NCBI GenBank assembly: GCA_963808165.1
Contig: CAWEET010000018.1
Span: 30,132-94,131, forward strand
Direction of reading: 5' to 3'
DNA: 64,000 nucleotides
Origin: Thiosocius sp963808165
GTDB taxonomy: Bacteria > Pseudomonadota > Gammaproteobacteria > Chromatiales > Chromatiaceae
The notes under the pieces: generated by a model
The model's input: only the letters and a program-made list of their open reading frames with translations
Told to the model about the DNA's origin: nothing
Databases searched by the model: none
Translations under genes and position numbers: made by a program
Shown here: positions 35,920-44,188 of the stretch, piece after piece
How positions within the stretch are numbered: position 1 is the stretch's first letter
Layout of the letters: each line of letters opens with the position of its first letter

Positions 35920-36596
35920 GTTTTCTCCCCCAGCTTGCCGCGATGGTCGGCAAGCAGTGTGTGCACCAGGTCCCAGAGGATGTGATAGCAGGCCACATGC
36001 ACCTCCTGGACGCGGTGGATTGAATCGGTGTCGACCACCATGCAGTGGTCTACCAGGCCCGAGTCGAGCATTTCGCCGCCGTTGCCACCGGCTAGGCCCA
36101 GGGTGATCAGGCCGCGTGCCCTGGCCTTGCGATAGGCATTCACTAGGTTGTCGGAATTACCGCTGGTCGAGAAGCCCATGAGGCCGTCGCCGGCGCGCCC
36201 GTGCGCCTCGATCTGACGTAGGAAGATGTGGGCCATCCCGACATCGTTGCCGACTGCGGTCATCATTGCGCTATCCATGCACAGATTCATCGCCGGCAGG
36301 GCAGGGCGGCCGGCCGTGACCGGGTGCTGGAACTCGACCGCGAAATGCGCGGCATCGCAGCTCGATCCGCCATTGCCCATGCTGAACATGCGTCCGCCAG
36401 CGCGATACACGCCGGCGACGGCGCGCGCCGCGCCGATCAGCGCCTCGGCGTTCGTGGCGAAGAAGCGTTCCTTCTCCTGCAGGCTGTGTGCCGCCTTCTG
36501 TCTCACCGAGTCCAGCAGCGCTGCCTGCTCGCTGGCCTGGTCCTTTTCGCCGCCATGCAGAAACGGATAGAGCGATCGCAGTTCATCGCCGGCCAC
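35916..36596 (-). CDS. SIS-domain phosphosugar isomerase (GmhA-like) in the hyp operon
   Basis: A roughly 226-residue SIS-domain protein resembling sedoheptulose-7-phosphate isomerase GmhA: FSMGNGGSSCDAAHFAVEFQ (phosphate loop), SAMMTAVGNDVGMAH, GFSTSGNSDNLVNAYRKAR and a C-terminal HVACYHILWDLVHTLL. The start is set at a GTG just after the hypC stop, giving the ELRSLYPFLHGG beginning; an ATG at 36635 overlaps hypC. A SIS gene inside hyp operons is known from other gammaproteobacteria but its role in hydrogenase maturation is unproven. It overlaps hypD by 4 bases. Confidence 0.85.
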   Translation of the reverse strand: MAGDELRSLYPFLHGGEKDQASEQAALLDSVRQKAAHSLQEKERFFATNAEALIGAARAVAGVYRAGGRMFSMGNGGSSCDAAHFAVEFQHPVTAGRPALPAMNLCMDSAMMTAVGNDVGMAHIFLRQIEAHGRAGDGLMGFSTSGNSDNLVNAYRKARARGLITLGLAGGNGGEMLDSGLVDHCMVVDTDSIHRVQEVHVACYHILWDLVHTLLADHRGKLGEKT

Positions 36597-36600
36597 GCGG

Positions 36601-36879
36601 TCAGTTCTCGCTAACCCGCATCGCGGCGATTTCATCCTGCGCCTCGCCGAGTTCGCTCAGCAGGGCCAGGGTCTTGTGCGCCTCCTCCTCGTCGATGCGG
36701 CTCATTGCAAAGCCGACATGGACCAACACCCAGCTGCCGACACAGGACTCGGCCGGATGCTCCGTGTCGACCACACAGGCGATGTTGACCGGCCGCTGTA
36801 CGCCGGCCACGTCGACCTTGGCGATCAGGTTTTCAGCGTCGGTCAATTCGACGATCTGGCCTGGAATTCCCAAACACAT
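36601..36879 (-). CDS. hypC: Hydrogenase assembly chaperone HypC
   Basis: A 92-residue HypC/HybG-type chaperone. It begins MCLGIPGQIVEL, with the essential Cys2 that binds iron in the HypCD complex, and has the barrel pattern GSWVLVHVGFAMSRIDEEEA. Intact and complete. About 50 bases separate it from the upstream hupR/hupV chimera. Confidence 0.95.
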   Translation of the reverse strand: MCLGIPGQIVELTDAENLIAKVDVAGVQRPVNIACVVDTEHPAESCVGSWVLVHVGFAMSRIDEEEAHKTLALLSELGEAQDEIAAMRVSEN

Positions 36880-36927
36880 GCGCTAAGTCCTCCGCTATCT
36901 GGTCTGCTTGTCTGGCTCACATACCGG

Positions 36928-37239
36928 TCAATGTACCGTACAAACCATGCACGGATCGAATGATCGGACAATGTGTTGGATGGCAACCGTGTCCTTGCCG
37001 TCGACGCCCACATCGGGCCAGCGGTCGCGTACGCGACTGAGGAAGTCGACCCCGGTCTCGCCCGGCATGCGCTGATCGCAAAGGATCGCATGCACCCACT
37101 CGGACTCGAGCAGCGCTTCGGCATCGGCCGCGCTCTCGGCGGTGAGCACTGCGAACTCCTCTTCGAGCGTGCGGCGCAGCGTCTCGAGCGAACGCGGCTC
37201 GTCGTCGACCACCAGGACGGTCGGCAGGTTGGCGGTCAT
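36928..37239 (-). pseudogene. Chimera: HupR receiver joined to regulatory-hydrogenase HupV C-terminus
   Basis: A 103-codon open frame made from two unrelated genes. Residues 1-75 are the receiver domain of a hydrogenase response regulator: LVVDDEPRSLETLRRTLEEE, LCDQRMPGETGVDFLSRVRD. It then switches, at about 37010, to GKDTVAIQHIVRSFDPCMVC followed by TVH: the C-terminus of the H2-sensing hydrogenase large subunit HupV/HoxC, with DPCxxC and no cleavable extension. The HupR AAA+ and DNA-binding domains and nearly all of HupV, and any hupT or hupU, are missing. The join is in frame. The start overlaps hypB by 4 bases. Confidence 0.8.
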
Positions 37240-38144
37240 GCGATCGCCGTGCGCGCAGCGTCGTGCTGCTGTGCCAGCGGATGCCCGATCAGGCGCGTCC
37301 GGCGGGTCGAGCGAATCCAGTCATACCAGTCCGCCATGCCTTCCCCGGTAGTTGCCGATACGGCCAGGACCTGGAGTCCCGGCTTGACCCGCTGGGCGTA
37401 CCCGATGCATCGCTCGAGGTCGAAATCCAGATATGGCAGGAGATCGATCTTGTTCAGCAGCATCAGGTCTGCGGCGTGAAACATATCCGGGTACTTGATC
37501 GGCTTGTCCTCGCCCTCGGTGATCGACAGGATCGCGACCTTATGTGCCTCGCCCAGGTCGAACGCGGCCGGGCAGACCAGGTTGCCGACGTTTTCGATGA
37601 ACAGTACCGAGGCGTCCTCGGGCCCGAGGCTGTCGAGGGCGTGGCCGATCTGATGCGCGTCGAGGTGACAGCCCTTGCCGGTGTTGATCTGGATGGCACG
37701 CGCGCCGGTGGCGCGGATGCGCTCTGCGTCGTTGCTGGTTTCCTGATCACCCTCGATCACCGCCAGCGACAGCTCGGCTTTGAGATCCTCGAGGCTGCGC
37801 GTCAGCAGCGTCGTCTTGCCCGAACCCGGGCTGGACACGAGATTGAGTGCGAGCACGCCCTGGCGGGCGAGCCGGCTGCGGTTGGCGGCCGCGTAGCGGT
37901 CGTTCTTGCCGAGAATATCCTGCTCGATCTGCACCATGCGCGCCTGGCTCATGCCCGGGGCATGTGCGCGTGCCGGCCCCCGACCATAGTGGTGCTCGCC
38001 GCCCTGTGGGTCAGTTTCGGGATGGTGATGCGCCTGATCCTCGCGGTGATGGTGGTCAACGTGAAACTCCCCGTCCCGCTGGTCATGGGTGTGTCCCTCG
38101 ATTCGGGTCTCGCCTTCACCGCAGCCGCACACTGTGCACATCAC
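37236..38144 (-). CDS. hypB: Hydrogenase nickel-insertion GTPase HypB
   Basis: A 302-residue HypB. It begins MMCTVCGCGEGE (the high-affinity metal CxxCGC site), followed by a His-rich, Asp-rich tract (HTHDQRD, DHHHREDQAHHH) that can store nickel, then the GTPase: SSPGSGKTTLL (P-loop), VIEGDQETSNDAERI, IENVGNLVCPAAFDLGE, LLNKIDLLPYL and VSATTGEGM. Intact. No hypA lies beside it, although HypA is normally its partner; the 130 bases upstream contain no such gene. Confidence 0.96.
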   Translation of the reverse strand: MMCTVCGCGEGETRIEGHTHDQRDGEFHVDHHHREDQAHHHPETDPQGGEHHYGRGPARAHAPGMSQARMVQIEQDILGKNDRYAAANRSRLARQGVLALNLVSSPGSGKTTLLTRSLEDLKAELSLAVIEGDQETSNDAERIRATGARAIQINTGKGCHLDAHQIGHALDSLGPEDASVLFIENVGNLVCPAAFDLGEAHKVAILSITEGEDKPIKYPDMFHAADLMLLNKIDLLPYLDFDLERCIGYAQRVKPGLQVLAVSATTGEGMADWYDWIRSTRRTRLIGHPLAQQHDAARTAIA

Positions 38145-38272
38145 ACTACCTCCGATTTTCTGATTCGCATCGGGTCACTGGCGCTGACCTGTGCTGGATG
38201 ACTGTAACTGCTGCACCGCGCGGAGGGTTGCCGGTGTTGCCGAATTTCGACCCTGTCCGCATATTGCATGCG

Positions 38273-39433
38273 TCAGGCCGTCTCCACCTCGAGTTTATAG
38301 CCGACGCAGGGGTCGATCGCATGGATCAGCAGCTCGGCCTGTGCACGCACCCTGCTGTCACCACCCTCGGCGACCCCGCGCAGCGCCTGCACGGCCGGGC
38401 CGTGCGGACCGAAGTTCCACTCGGTAGGGGCGAGAATGCGATAGCGCTGGATGCGTTCGCCGTCCAGGACAACACGGTGGCACAGGCGTCCGCGAGCCGC
38501 CTCGAGTTGTGACAGCCCGGGTGCCGTCGCGGCCGGCCTGTCGTCGCCGACGACCGGCAGGTCCAGCGTGATCTCCGCGATTTCGACCAGGCGAGCGGCC
38601 AGGCGGGTGATCAGGCCCTGACCGTGTCGCTGGCGCAAGTCGACGACCAGCGGGTGGCGTTGCCGGCGTGCGCCGGGGCCGGTCTCGATCGCACCGTCAC
38701 CGAGCATCGGCTTGGCGATGAACGCCGCAGCATCGGGGCCGTCGAGTAGCGCCAGCAGCACGTCGGGGGCAAGGTCCGGCATCGCATGGGTACTGGTCTG
38801 GCCGATCGCCTCCCAGCCCTGGCCGTAGACGAAGCGCAGCAGCCGCGCCGCCGGCGTGTCGGTTTGGTCCATCCATCGGGACAGGCCGGCTGTCCCGGCG
38901 TCCATCCATTGCGCCGGTTCCATCCCCAGCACATGTTCGGCGACCATCCCGCGCAACGATCGCAGCTCCCGCGTCACTGCGTCCGCGACGCCCTCTGGCC
39001 GCTGCAGTCCCGGCCGGGTGCAGAGCATGTTCTGGCCGTCGATCGCCCGCTTCGCGGCCTCGATCCGCGCCATCAGCAGGGACATGGACGCCGACGCGGG
39101 GGCGGCGCCGTAGAATGCGGGCCACTCGAGCAGCACGCGCCACAGGTGTTCGCGCAGCGTTTCCAGCTGCACGAGCAGGTCTCGGGCACGTTCCACCGCC
39201 GCCCCGGCGGCGTTGCCCTGCGCCGATTCGATCGCCCGGATCGCTGCGGTGCGCTGGGCCTGGCCGCAGACGTTGAACAGCAGCGGCACCAGGCCGAGTG
39301 TTTCGTCGATGGTCTTGCCCTCGAACAGTCGCGAGGCGGCGAGCGGGCGCGACGAGCGGATCGTCACCTGGCGACGGGCGGGGGCGAGATGGATATCCAG
39401 TCGCCCCTCGACACCGGTGTCCGATGCGCTCAC
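38273..39433 (-). CDS. hupK: Hydrogenase assembly protein HupK
   Basis: A 386-residue HupK, a catalytically inactive relative of the hydrogenase large subunit that acts as assembly scaffold. It shows a large-subunit-like plan with only remnants of the metal motifs: LFNVCGQAQRTAAIRAIE near the N-terminus and AIDPCVGYKLEVE at the end, lacking both CxxC pairs. Also FYGAAPASASMSL and LDGERIQRYRILAPTEWNFG, the typical HupK segment. Its start overlaps hupJ by 4 bases. Confidence 0.9.
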   Translation of the reverse strand: MSASDTGVEGRLDIHLAPARRQVTIRSSRPLAASRLFEGKTIDETLGLVPLLFNVCGQAQRTAAIRAIESAQGNAAGAAVERARDLLVQLETLREHLWRVLLEWPAFYGAAPASASMSLLMARIEAAKRAIDGQNMLCTRPGLQRPEGVADAVTRELRSLRGMVAEHVLGMEPAQWMDAGTAGLSRWMDQTDTPAARLLRFVYGQGWEAIGQTSTHAMPDLAPDVLLALLDGPDAAAFIAKPMLGDGAIETGPGARRQRHPLVVDLRQRHGQGLITRLAARLVEIAEITLDLPVVGDDRPAATAPGLSQLEAARGRLCHRVVLDGERIQRYRILAPTEWNFGPHGPAVQALRGVAEGGDSRVRAQAELLIHAIDPCVGYKLEVETA

Positions 39434-40023
39434 TGCCGTTCCCCGGTCTCGTCCAACAGGCGACCGCCGAGGAACGCCCGGCGACTGAGCAGCGCCAGCT
39501 CGACATCGGGCGCGAGTGCCTGTTCCTCGGGCTCGGGCGCCTTTCCCGGTTCTGCGGCGTCCAGCCAGCGGCGCTCGATCTCTGCGGCGTGGGTGCCGCT
39601 GGTCGTGTCCTTGTGCTGCGGATCATGCAGTGCGGCCAATGCGGCCTTGGCGATCTGGACCGCCGTCTGATGGTCCGGGATCTCGAGCAGCGGCGACAGC
39701 AGGGAGCAGGCCTGGTAGCGTCCGATCGGCTGGTCGCTGGCCAGCCGGAATGCGTAGCTGCCAGAGGCGAACACATGCTGCTGGACGCTGCCAACGGGGC
39801 GGTCGCGCCAGTCGCCGCCCTCGCAGGGCAGCAGGATCAGGTTGATGAACCAGGGTGTGATCAAGACGCCGAGACAGCCCTCGGCGCTGCGCTCGAAACC
39901 CACTGCCTCGACCTCGATCGCCGGATTGACGATCGGCACACCAACCATCCGGGTCTGCGCGACCTGGCGAAAGTGCCGCACCAGGCTAGCGCTGAGTGCA
40001 TCGAGCTGCAGATCACTGGTCAT
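39430..40023 (-). CDS. hupJ: [NiFe]-hydrogenase assembly chaperone HupJ/HybE
   Basis: A 197-residue HupJ (HybE family) chaperone for export-coupled assembly of the small subunit. Typical segments: MVGVPIVNPAIEVEAVGFER, GVLITPWFINLILLPCEGGD, SYAFRLASDQPIGRYQACSL and SPLLEIPDHQTA. The C-terminal PEPEEQALAPDVELALLSRR-type tail with AFLGGRLLDE is also seen in relatives. Overlaps hupI and hupK. Confidence 0.92.
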   Translation of the reverse strand: MTSDLQLDALSASLVRHFRQVAQTRMVGVPIVNPAIEVEAVGFERSAEGCLGVLITPWFINLILLPCEGGDWRDRPVGSVQQHVFASGSYAFRLASDQPIGRYQACSLLSPLLEIPDHQTAVQIAKAALAALHDPQHKDTTSGTHAAEIERRWLDAAEPGKAPEPEEQALAPDVELALLSRRAFLGGRLLDETGERQ

Positions 40024-40234
40024 CGAGTATCACCATGAATTGTTCTTTGGCGCCGTCGCACTCCGGGCATCGCCATTCGTCCGGTAGCCGGGTGAACGGC
40101 ATGCCGGCCCCGATTTGCCAATAGTCGTCTCCCGCCTGCGGGTCTTAGACGTGCCAGCAGACCTTGCACTCCAGTCGTGCGGTATCGTCCAGCCGGGAAT
40201 TGTCACCGCCATAGGATCCCTCGAAGGTCTTCAC
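40013..40234 (-). pseudogene. hupI: Rubredoxin HupI with internal stop
   Basis: One frame encodes the whole small rubredoxin: KTFEGSYGGDNSRLDDTARL, ECKVCWHV, then TAA, then DPQAGDDYWQIGAGMPFTRL and DEWRCPECDGAKEQFMV. Both CxxC iron pairs are present, but the codon that should be tyrosine (CWHVYDP in relatives) is TAA at about 40145-40147. A single base change explains it. The start (GTG) overlaps the hupF/H stop, as in an intact operon. Either recent inactivation or a base error. Confidence 0.8.
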
Positions 40235-41034
40235 CGGTACAACTCCAGGATTTCGCTGAGGCGTTCGGCGCTGTCTGCGATGTCCTCGGCCGCGGCAAGT
40301 GCTACCGACGGCACGTCGACCACCTCGATGGTGTTGAGGATCAGCACGTCCTGTGAGTTAAAGCACTTGATCCACCAGCCCTTGCGTTTCGCGGTGCTGC
40401 CGATGCGGCAGTTGCCATAGCCACGTGACAGGATCGTCACCGGGCCGACGCCCATGCGCTCGCCGAGCAGCATCAGGTCCAGCTCGGTCAGCGGCAACAG
40501 CGAGAGGTTGATCATGTGTACAGGATCGCCGGGGCGGTAGCTGGCGAGCCGGTCCGCCAGTTCGACCAGCAGCGCCGGGGCATTCTGAATGGCCGCATCC
40601 TGTTCGTCGCAGCAGGTGTCGATGCGTGCATCCGCCGCCTGAAAGGTGGCGCTGCGCACCAGGTCCGGGACCTCTCCGACCTCGATGGTAGCGCGGATCA
40701 CGCGGCCATGGGCATCGAAGTGCTGGACCCGCCATATGAGGTGTTTCAGGTGGTCGGGCACCCGGGGTGTGCGGCCTATCAGATCGTCGAACAGGTGTTC
40801 GACCTGGTGGTTGCCGGACATGATCTGACTGACGGCATGCACCGCATCGCGCATCGCCAATGCGGACTGCTCCTCGAGTACTTCGCATGCGGCGCCGAGG
40901 AAGACCAGTAGCCAGCTGCCCACGGCGGGGCGGCCGGTCAGGCTGGTGTCGACCAGGACCTGCCGTGTGCCGTCGCGGCAGGTCGCGTGAAACTCGTGGG
41001 TCTCGATGACCTGCATCGGTATGCCGATGCACAT
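40231..41034 (-). CDS. HupF-HupH fusion (HypC-like chaperone joined to HyaF-like protein)
   Basis: A 267-residue protein combining two accessory functions. Residues 1-75 are HupF, a HypC-type chaperone (MCIGIPMQVIETHEFHATC, VGSWLLVFLGAACEVL). After VPDHLKHLIWRVQHFD the sequence becomes HupH/HyaF-like: RATIEVGEVPDLVRSATFQA, NAPALLVELADRL, GPVTILSRGYGNCRIGST, WWIKCFNSQDVLILNTIEVV and DIADSAERLSEILELYR. The thioredoxin-like HupG and the first part of HupH seen in other hup operons are missing, so the fusion may come from an in-frame deletion. The start overlaps the hupD stop by one base. Confidence 0.75.
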   Translation of the reverse strand: MCIGIPMQVIETHEFHATCRDGTRQVLVDTSLTGRPAVGSWLLVFLGAACEVLEEQSALAMRDAVHAVSQIMSGNHQVEHLFDDLIGRTPRVPDHLKHLIWRVQHFDAHGRVIRATIEVGEVPDLVRSATFQAADARIDTCCDEQDAAIQNAPALLVELADRLASYRPGDPVHMINLSLLPLTELDLMLLGERMGVGPVTILSRGYGNCRIGSTAKRKGWWIKCFNSQDVLILNTIEVVDVPSVALAAAEDIADSAERLSEILELYR

Positions 41035-41482
41035 CAGTCCTTTCTCCGACTGTCGACGTTGACGCTGATCGGGCGCTCGCCGAGGTCCAGCGGTTTCGGG
41101 TCGAAGGTCATGCGGGTGTCACCCAGGATGCGTTCGTCACCCTGGCGACATGCGTCCTGTGCGGCCGGCCGTTGGGTCTCGTAGGACTCGAGGTCGAGTT
41201 GTTCCGGGTGCAGACCCTGGTTGACCGACAGGGGTGTGTTGCGTTGCTGGACGGTCACACCCTTTTCGCGCAGCCAGCCAAACGCGGCATCGATCGCCGG
41301 CGCTATCTGCGCACGAACGCTGGGGCGCAGGCTGCCGCCGTAGTCCTCCAGCTCCTCCGGCTGCACCCCCACCAGCAGGATGTGCTCCGGGTAGTCGCCG
41401 AGCAGTTCGGCCATCGCCAGGACTTCCTGGAAGCCGGTCTGGTGCAGGCTCATCTTCTTGGCGCCCATGAAATTTGGCACCG
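41034..41482 (-). pseudogene. hupD: Hydrogenase maturation protease HupD, 5' part missing
   Basis: The frame carries the C-terminal two thirds of a HupD/HyaD endopeptidase: VPNFMGAKKMSLHQTGFQEV, HILLVGVQPEELEDYGGSLR, PAIDAAFGWLREKGV and a C-terminal tail. The N-terminus with the nickel-sensing acidic residues (the GIGNxLxxDDGxG start of the family) is absent: at about 41485 the sequence becomes, on the other strand, hupS. Without this protease HupL could not be processed. Confidence 0.8.
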
Positions 41483-41484
41483 CC

Positions 41485-42129
41485 CGGCATGCCGCCGCGC
41501 ACTGCAAGGCGATCATCTCCCGGGGTTCCTGCGCGTCTTACGGCTGCGTGCAGGCCGCGAAACCGAACCCCACCCAGGCGGTACCCATCCACAAGGTGAT
41601 CCACGACAAGCCGATCATCAAGGTGCCAGGCTGCCCGCCGATCGCGCAGGTGATGACCGCTGTCATCACCTACATGCTCACCTTCGACCAGATCCCCGAA
41701 CTCGATCGCCAGGGTCGGCCGAAGATGTTCTACAGCCAGCGCATCCACGACAAGTGTTACCGACGCCCGCACTTCGACGCTGGCCAGTTCGTCGAGCGTT
41801 GGGACGACGAGGGCGCACGCAAGGGTTACTGCCTGTACAAGATGGGCTGCAAGGGCCCGACCACCTACAACGCCTGCTCCACCATCCGCTGGAACGAAGG
41901 GACATCGTTCCCGATCCAGGCCGGGCATGGCTGTATCGGCTGCTCGGAGGATGCTTTCTGGGACAAGGGCTCCTGGTACGCCCGCCTCACCGACATCAAG
42001 CAGTTCGGCGTCGAGAGTAATGCCGACAGCATCGGGGGCGCAGCCGCCGCGGTAGTGGGCACCGCGACCGCAGTCCACCTCGGTGTCAGCGCGGTGAAAC
42101 GTGCCCAACAGAAAGGAGACCAGGAATGA
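41485..42129 (+). pseudogene. hupS: [NiFe]-hydrogenase small subunit HupS, 5' part missing
   Basis: About 214 residues remain of a protein that is normally around 360. Present: HCKAIISRGSCASYGCVQAA, PIIKVPGCPPIAQVMTAVIT, KCYRRPHFDAGQFVERWDDE, GYCLYKMGCKGPTTYNACST and HGCIGCSEDAFWDKGSW, i.e. half of the proximal cluster ligands and the medial and distal clusters, plus a C-terminal anchor helix. Missing: the Tat signal and the first CxxC of the proximal cluster. The extra cysteine in ASYGCVQ is the mark of oxygen-tolerant group 1d enzymes. It starts where the truncated hupD ends on the other strand. Its stop overlaps hupL (ATGA). Confidence 0.85.
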
Positions 42130-43941
42130 GCGTGAAGCAGACCCCGAACGGCTACGATCTGAACACCGCCGGGCGGCGCGTCGTCGTCGATCCGGTGACC
42201 CGCATCGAAGGCCATATGCGTTGCGAGGTCAACGTCGACGAGAACAACATGATCCGCAACGCGGTCTCTTCCGGCACCATGTGGCGCGGACTCGAGGTGA
42301 TCCTCAAGGGCCGCGATCCGCGTGATGCCTGGGCCTTCGTCGAAGGTATCTGTGGCGTATGCACCGGTTTTCACGCGCTGACCTCGGTGCGAGCGGTAGA
42401 GGATGCACTGGGCATCCAGATCCCGAAGAATGCCCATCTGATCCGCGAGATGATGGCCAAGACCCTGCAGGTGCACGACCATGTGGTGCACTTTTATCAT
42501 CTGCACGCGCTGGACTGGGTCAATCCGGTGAATGCGCTGAAGGCGGATCCGAAGGAGACGTCCAGGATCCAGCAGTTGGTCTCCCCACATCACCCGCTGT
42601 CGAGCCCCGGCTACTTCCGCGACATCCAGACGCGCATCCGCAAGTTCATCGAGTCCGGCCAGCTTGGCCCGTTCAAGAATGGCTACTGGGAAAATCCGGC
42701 CTACAAGCTGCCGCCCGAGGTCGACCTGATGGCGGTAGCGCACTACCTCGAGGCGCTCGATATCCAGTAAAGACTTCGTCAAGGTCCATACGGTGTTCGG
42801 TGGCAAGAATCCGCACCCGAACTACCTTGTTGGGGGCGTGCCCTATGCAATCAACATGGACGGCGCGTTGTCGGCCGGTGCGCCACTGAACATGGAGCGG
42901 CTGAACTTCGTCAAGGCGCGCATCCACGAGATGAAGACCTTCTGCGACAACGTCTATATCCCGGATGTGCTGGGGATCGCCAGCTTCTACAAGACCTGGC
43001 TGTACGGTGGCGGTCTTGGTGCCAAGAACGTCATGGACTACGGGGCCTATCCGAAGGTCAACTACGACAAGTCGACCGACCAGCTGCCCGGTGGGGTGAT
43101 ACTCAACGACAACTGGAACGAGGTGTTCCCGGTCGATCCGCGTGATCCCAAGCAGGTGCAGGAGTTCGTTGCCCATTCCTGGTACAGCTATCCCGACGAG
43201 CAGAAGGGGTTGCATCCATGGGACGGCGTCACCGAGCCCAACTTCGAGCTCGGTCAGGCGACCAAGGGCAGCCGCACCAATATCGAGGAGCTGGACGAGA
43301 GTGCCAAGTACTCCTGGATCAAGGCGCCGCGTTGGCGTGGTCATGCGGTGGAGGTCGGTCCGCTGTCGCGCTACACCCTGGCCTATGCACAGGATGTCGA
43401 GTACGTGAAGGAACAGGTACATCGTAGCGTGGCCACCTTCAATAAGCTCGCGGGCACCGACGTGGACGCCAAGACCGTACTGCAGTCGACCATCGGCCGC
43501 ATGCTGGCGCGGTCGCTGGAGGCGCAGTATTGCGCCGACATGATGGTCGACGACTGGAACCAGCTGATTGCGAACATCAAGGCCGGTGATACTGCGACTG
43601 CGAACATGGACAAATGGGACCCGTCGACCTGGCCGAAGGAGGCCAAGGGCGTGGGTCCCGTGGCTGCACCACGCGGCGGGCTGGGTCACTGGATTCGGAT
43701 CAAGGACGGGCGCATCGAGAACTATCAGTGCGTGGTGCCGACCACCTGGAACGGTTCGCCGCGCGACCCGGCCGGCAACATCGGCGCCTTCGAGGCCAGC
43801 CTGATGAACACCCCGATGGAGCGTCCGGACGAGCCGGTCGAGATCCTGCGCAGCCTGCACAGCTTCGATCCCTGCCTGGCCTGTTCCACCCATGTGATGT
43901 CCGAAGACGGTGAAGAGCTCACCCGGGTCAAGATTCGCTGA
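42126..43941 (+). pseudogene. hupL: [NiFe]-hydrogenase large subunit HupL with one-base frameshift
   Basis: Two frames together give a full-length (about 605-residue) large subunit. Frame 1 (42126-42770) has VDPVTRIEGHMRCEVNVDEN and EGICGVCTGFHALTSVRAVE (first Cys pair). Near 42769 an extra T (ccagTaaagac) turns Gln-Lys-Asp into a stop; frame 2 continues KDFVKVHTVFGGKNPHPNYL through to SFDPCLACSTHV, the second Cys pair, with the cleavable tail MSEDGEELTRVKIR. All four nickel ligands are therefore encoded. The break may be a sequencing error or a true mutation. Followed by a small gene and hupC. Confidence 0.88.
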
Positions 43942-43960
43942 TGCGAGGAGGAGACAATCG

Positions 43961-44188
43961 ATGAAACACACAGCCTTTGCTTTGATGGGACTGCTGGGTG
44001 CCGCCAGCCAGTGCGTGATCGCGCACCCCGGTCACGGGGCGCTCGACGGGCATGCCGGCGCATTGCTGCATCCGCTCCTCGATGGTGGCCATGCAATGCT
44101 GCTGGCCGCGATCGGGCTGGCGGCGCTGCTGCTGCGCCGTCGTCTGGGGGCCGGTGATGATCGGCGGGACAAGGGGTCAGTCCAATGA
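43961..44188 (+). CDS. Small HupE/UreJ-like membrane protein
   Basis: A 75-residue protein with a signal-like N-terminus (MKHTAFALMGLLGAASQC), then HPGHGALDGHAGALLHPLLD and GGHAMLLAAIGLAALLLRRR. The HPGH...HPL.GGH pattern resembles the beginning of HupE/UreJ nickel-permease-like proteins, which are about 190 residues, so this is either a minimal member or a truncated one. A strong aggaggag ribosome site lies upstream. Its stop overlaps the start of the cytochrome gene (ATGA), so it belongs to the hydrogenase structural operon. Confidence 0.65.
   Translation: MKHTAFALMGLLGAASQCVIAHPGHGALDGHAGALLHPLLDGGHAMLLAAIGLAALLLRRRLGAGDDRRDKGSVQ

Noticed and set aside
38145..38272. A hypA gene between hypB and hupK
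   Set aside because: The gap is too short (128 bases) and contains no zinc-binding CxxC pair; HypA must be elsewhere or absent.
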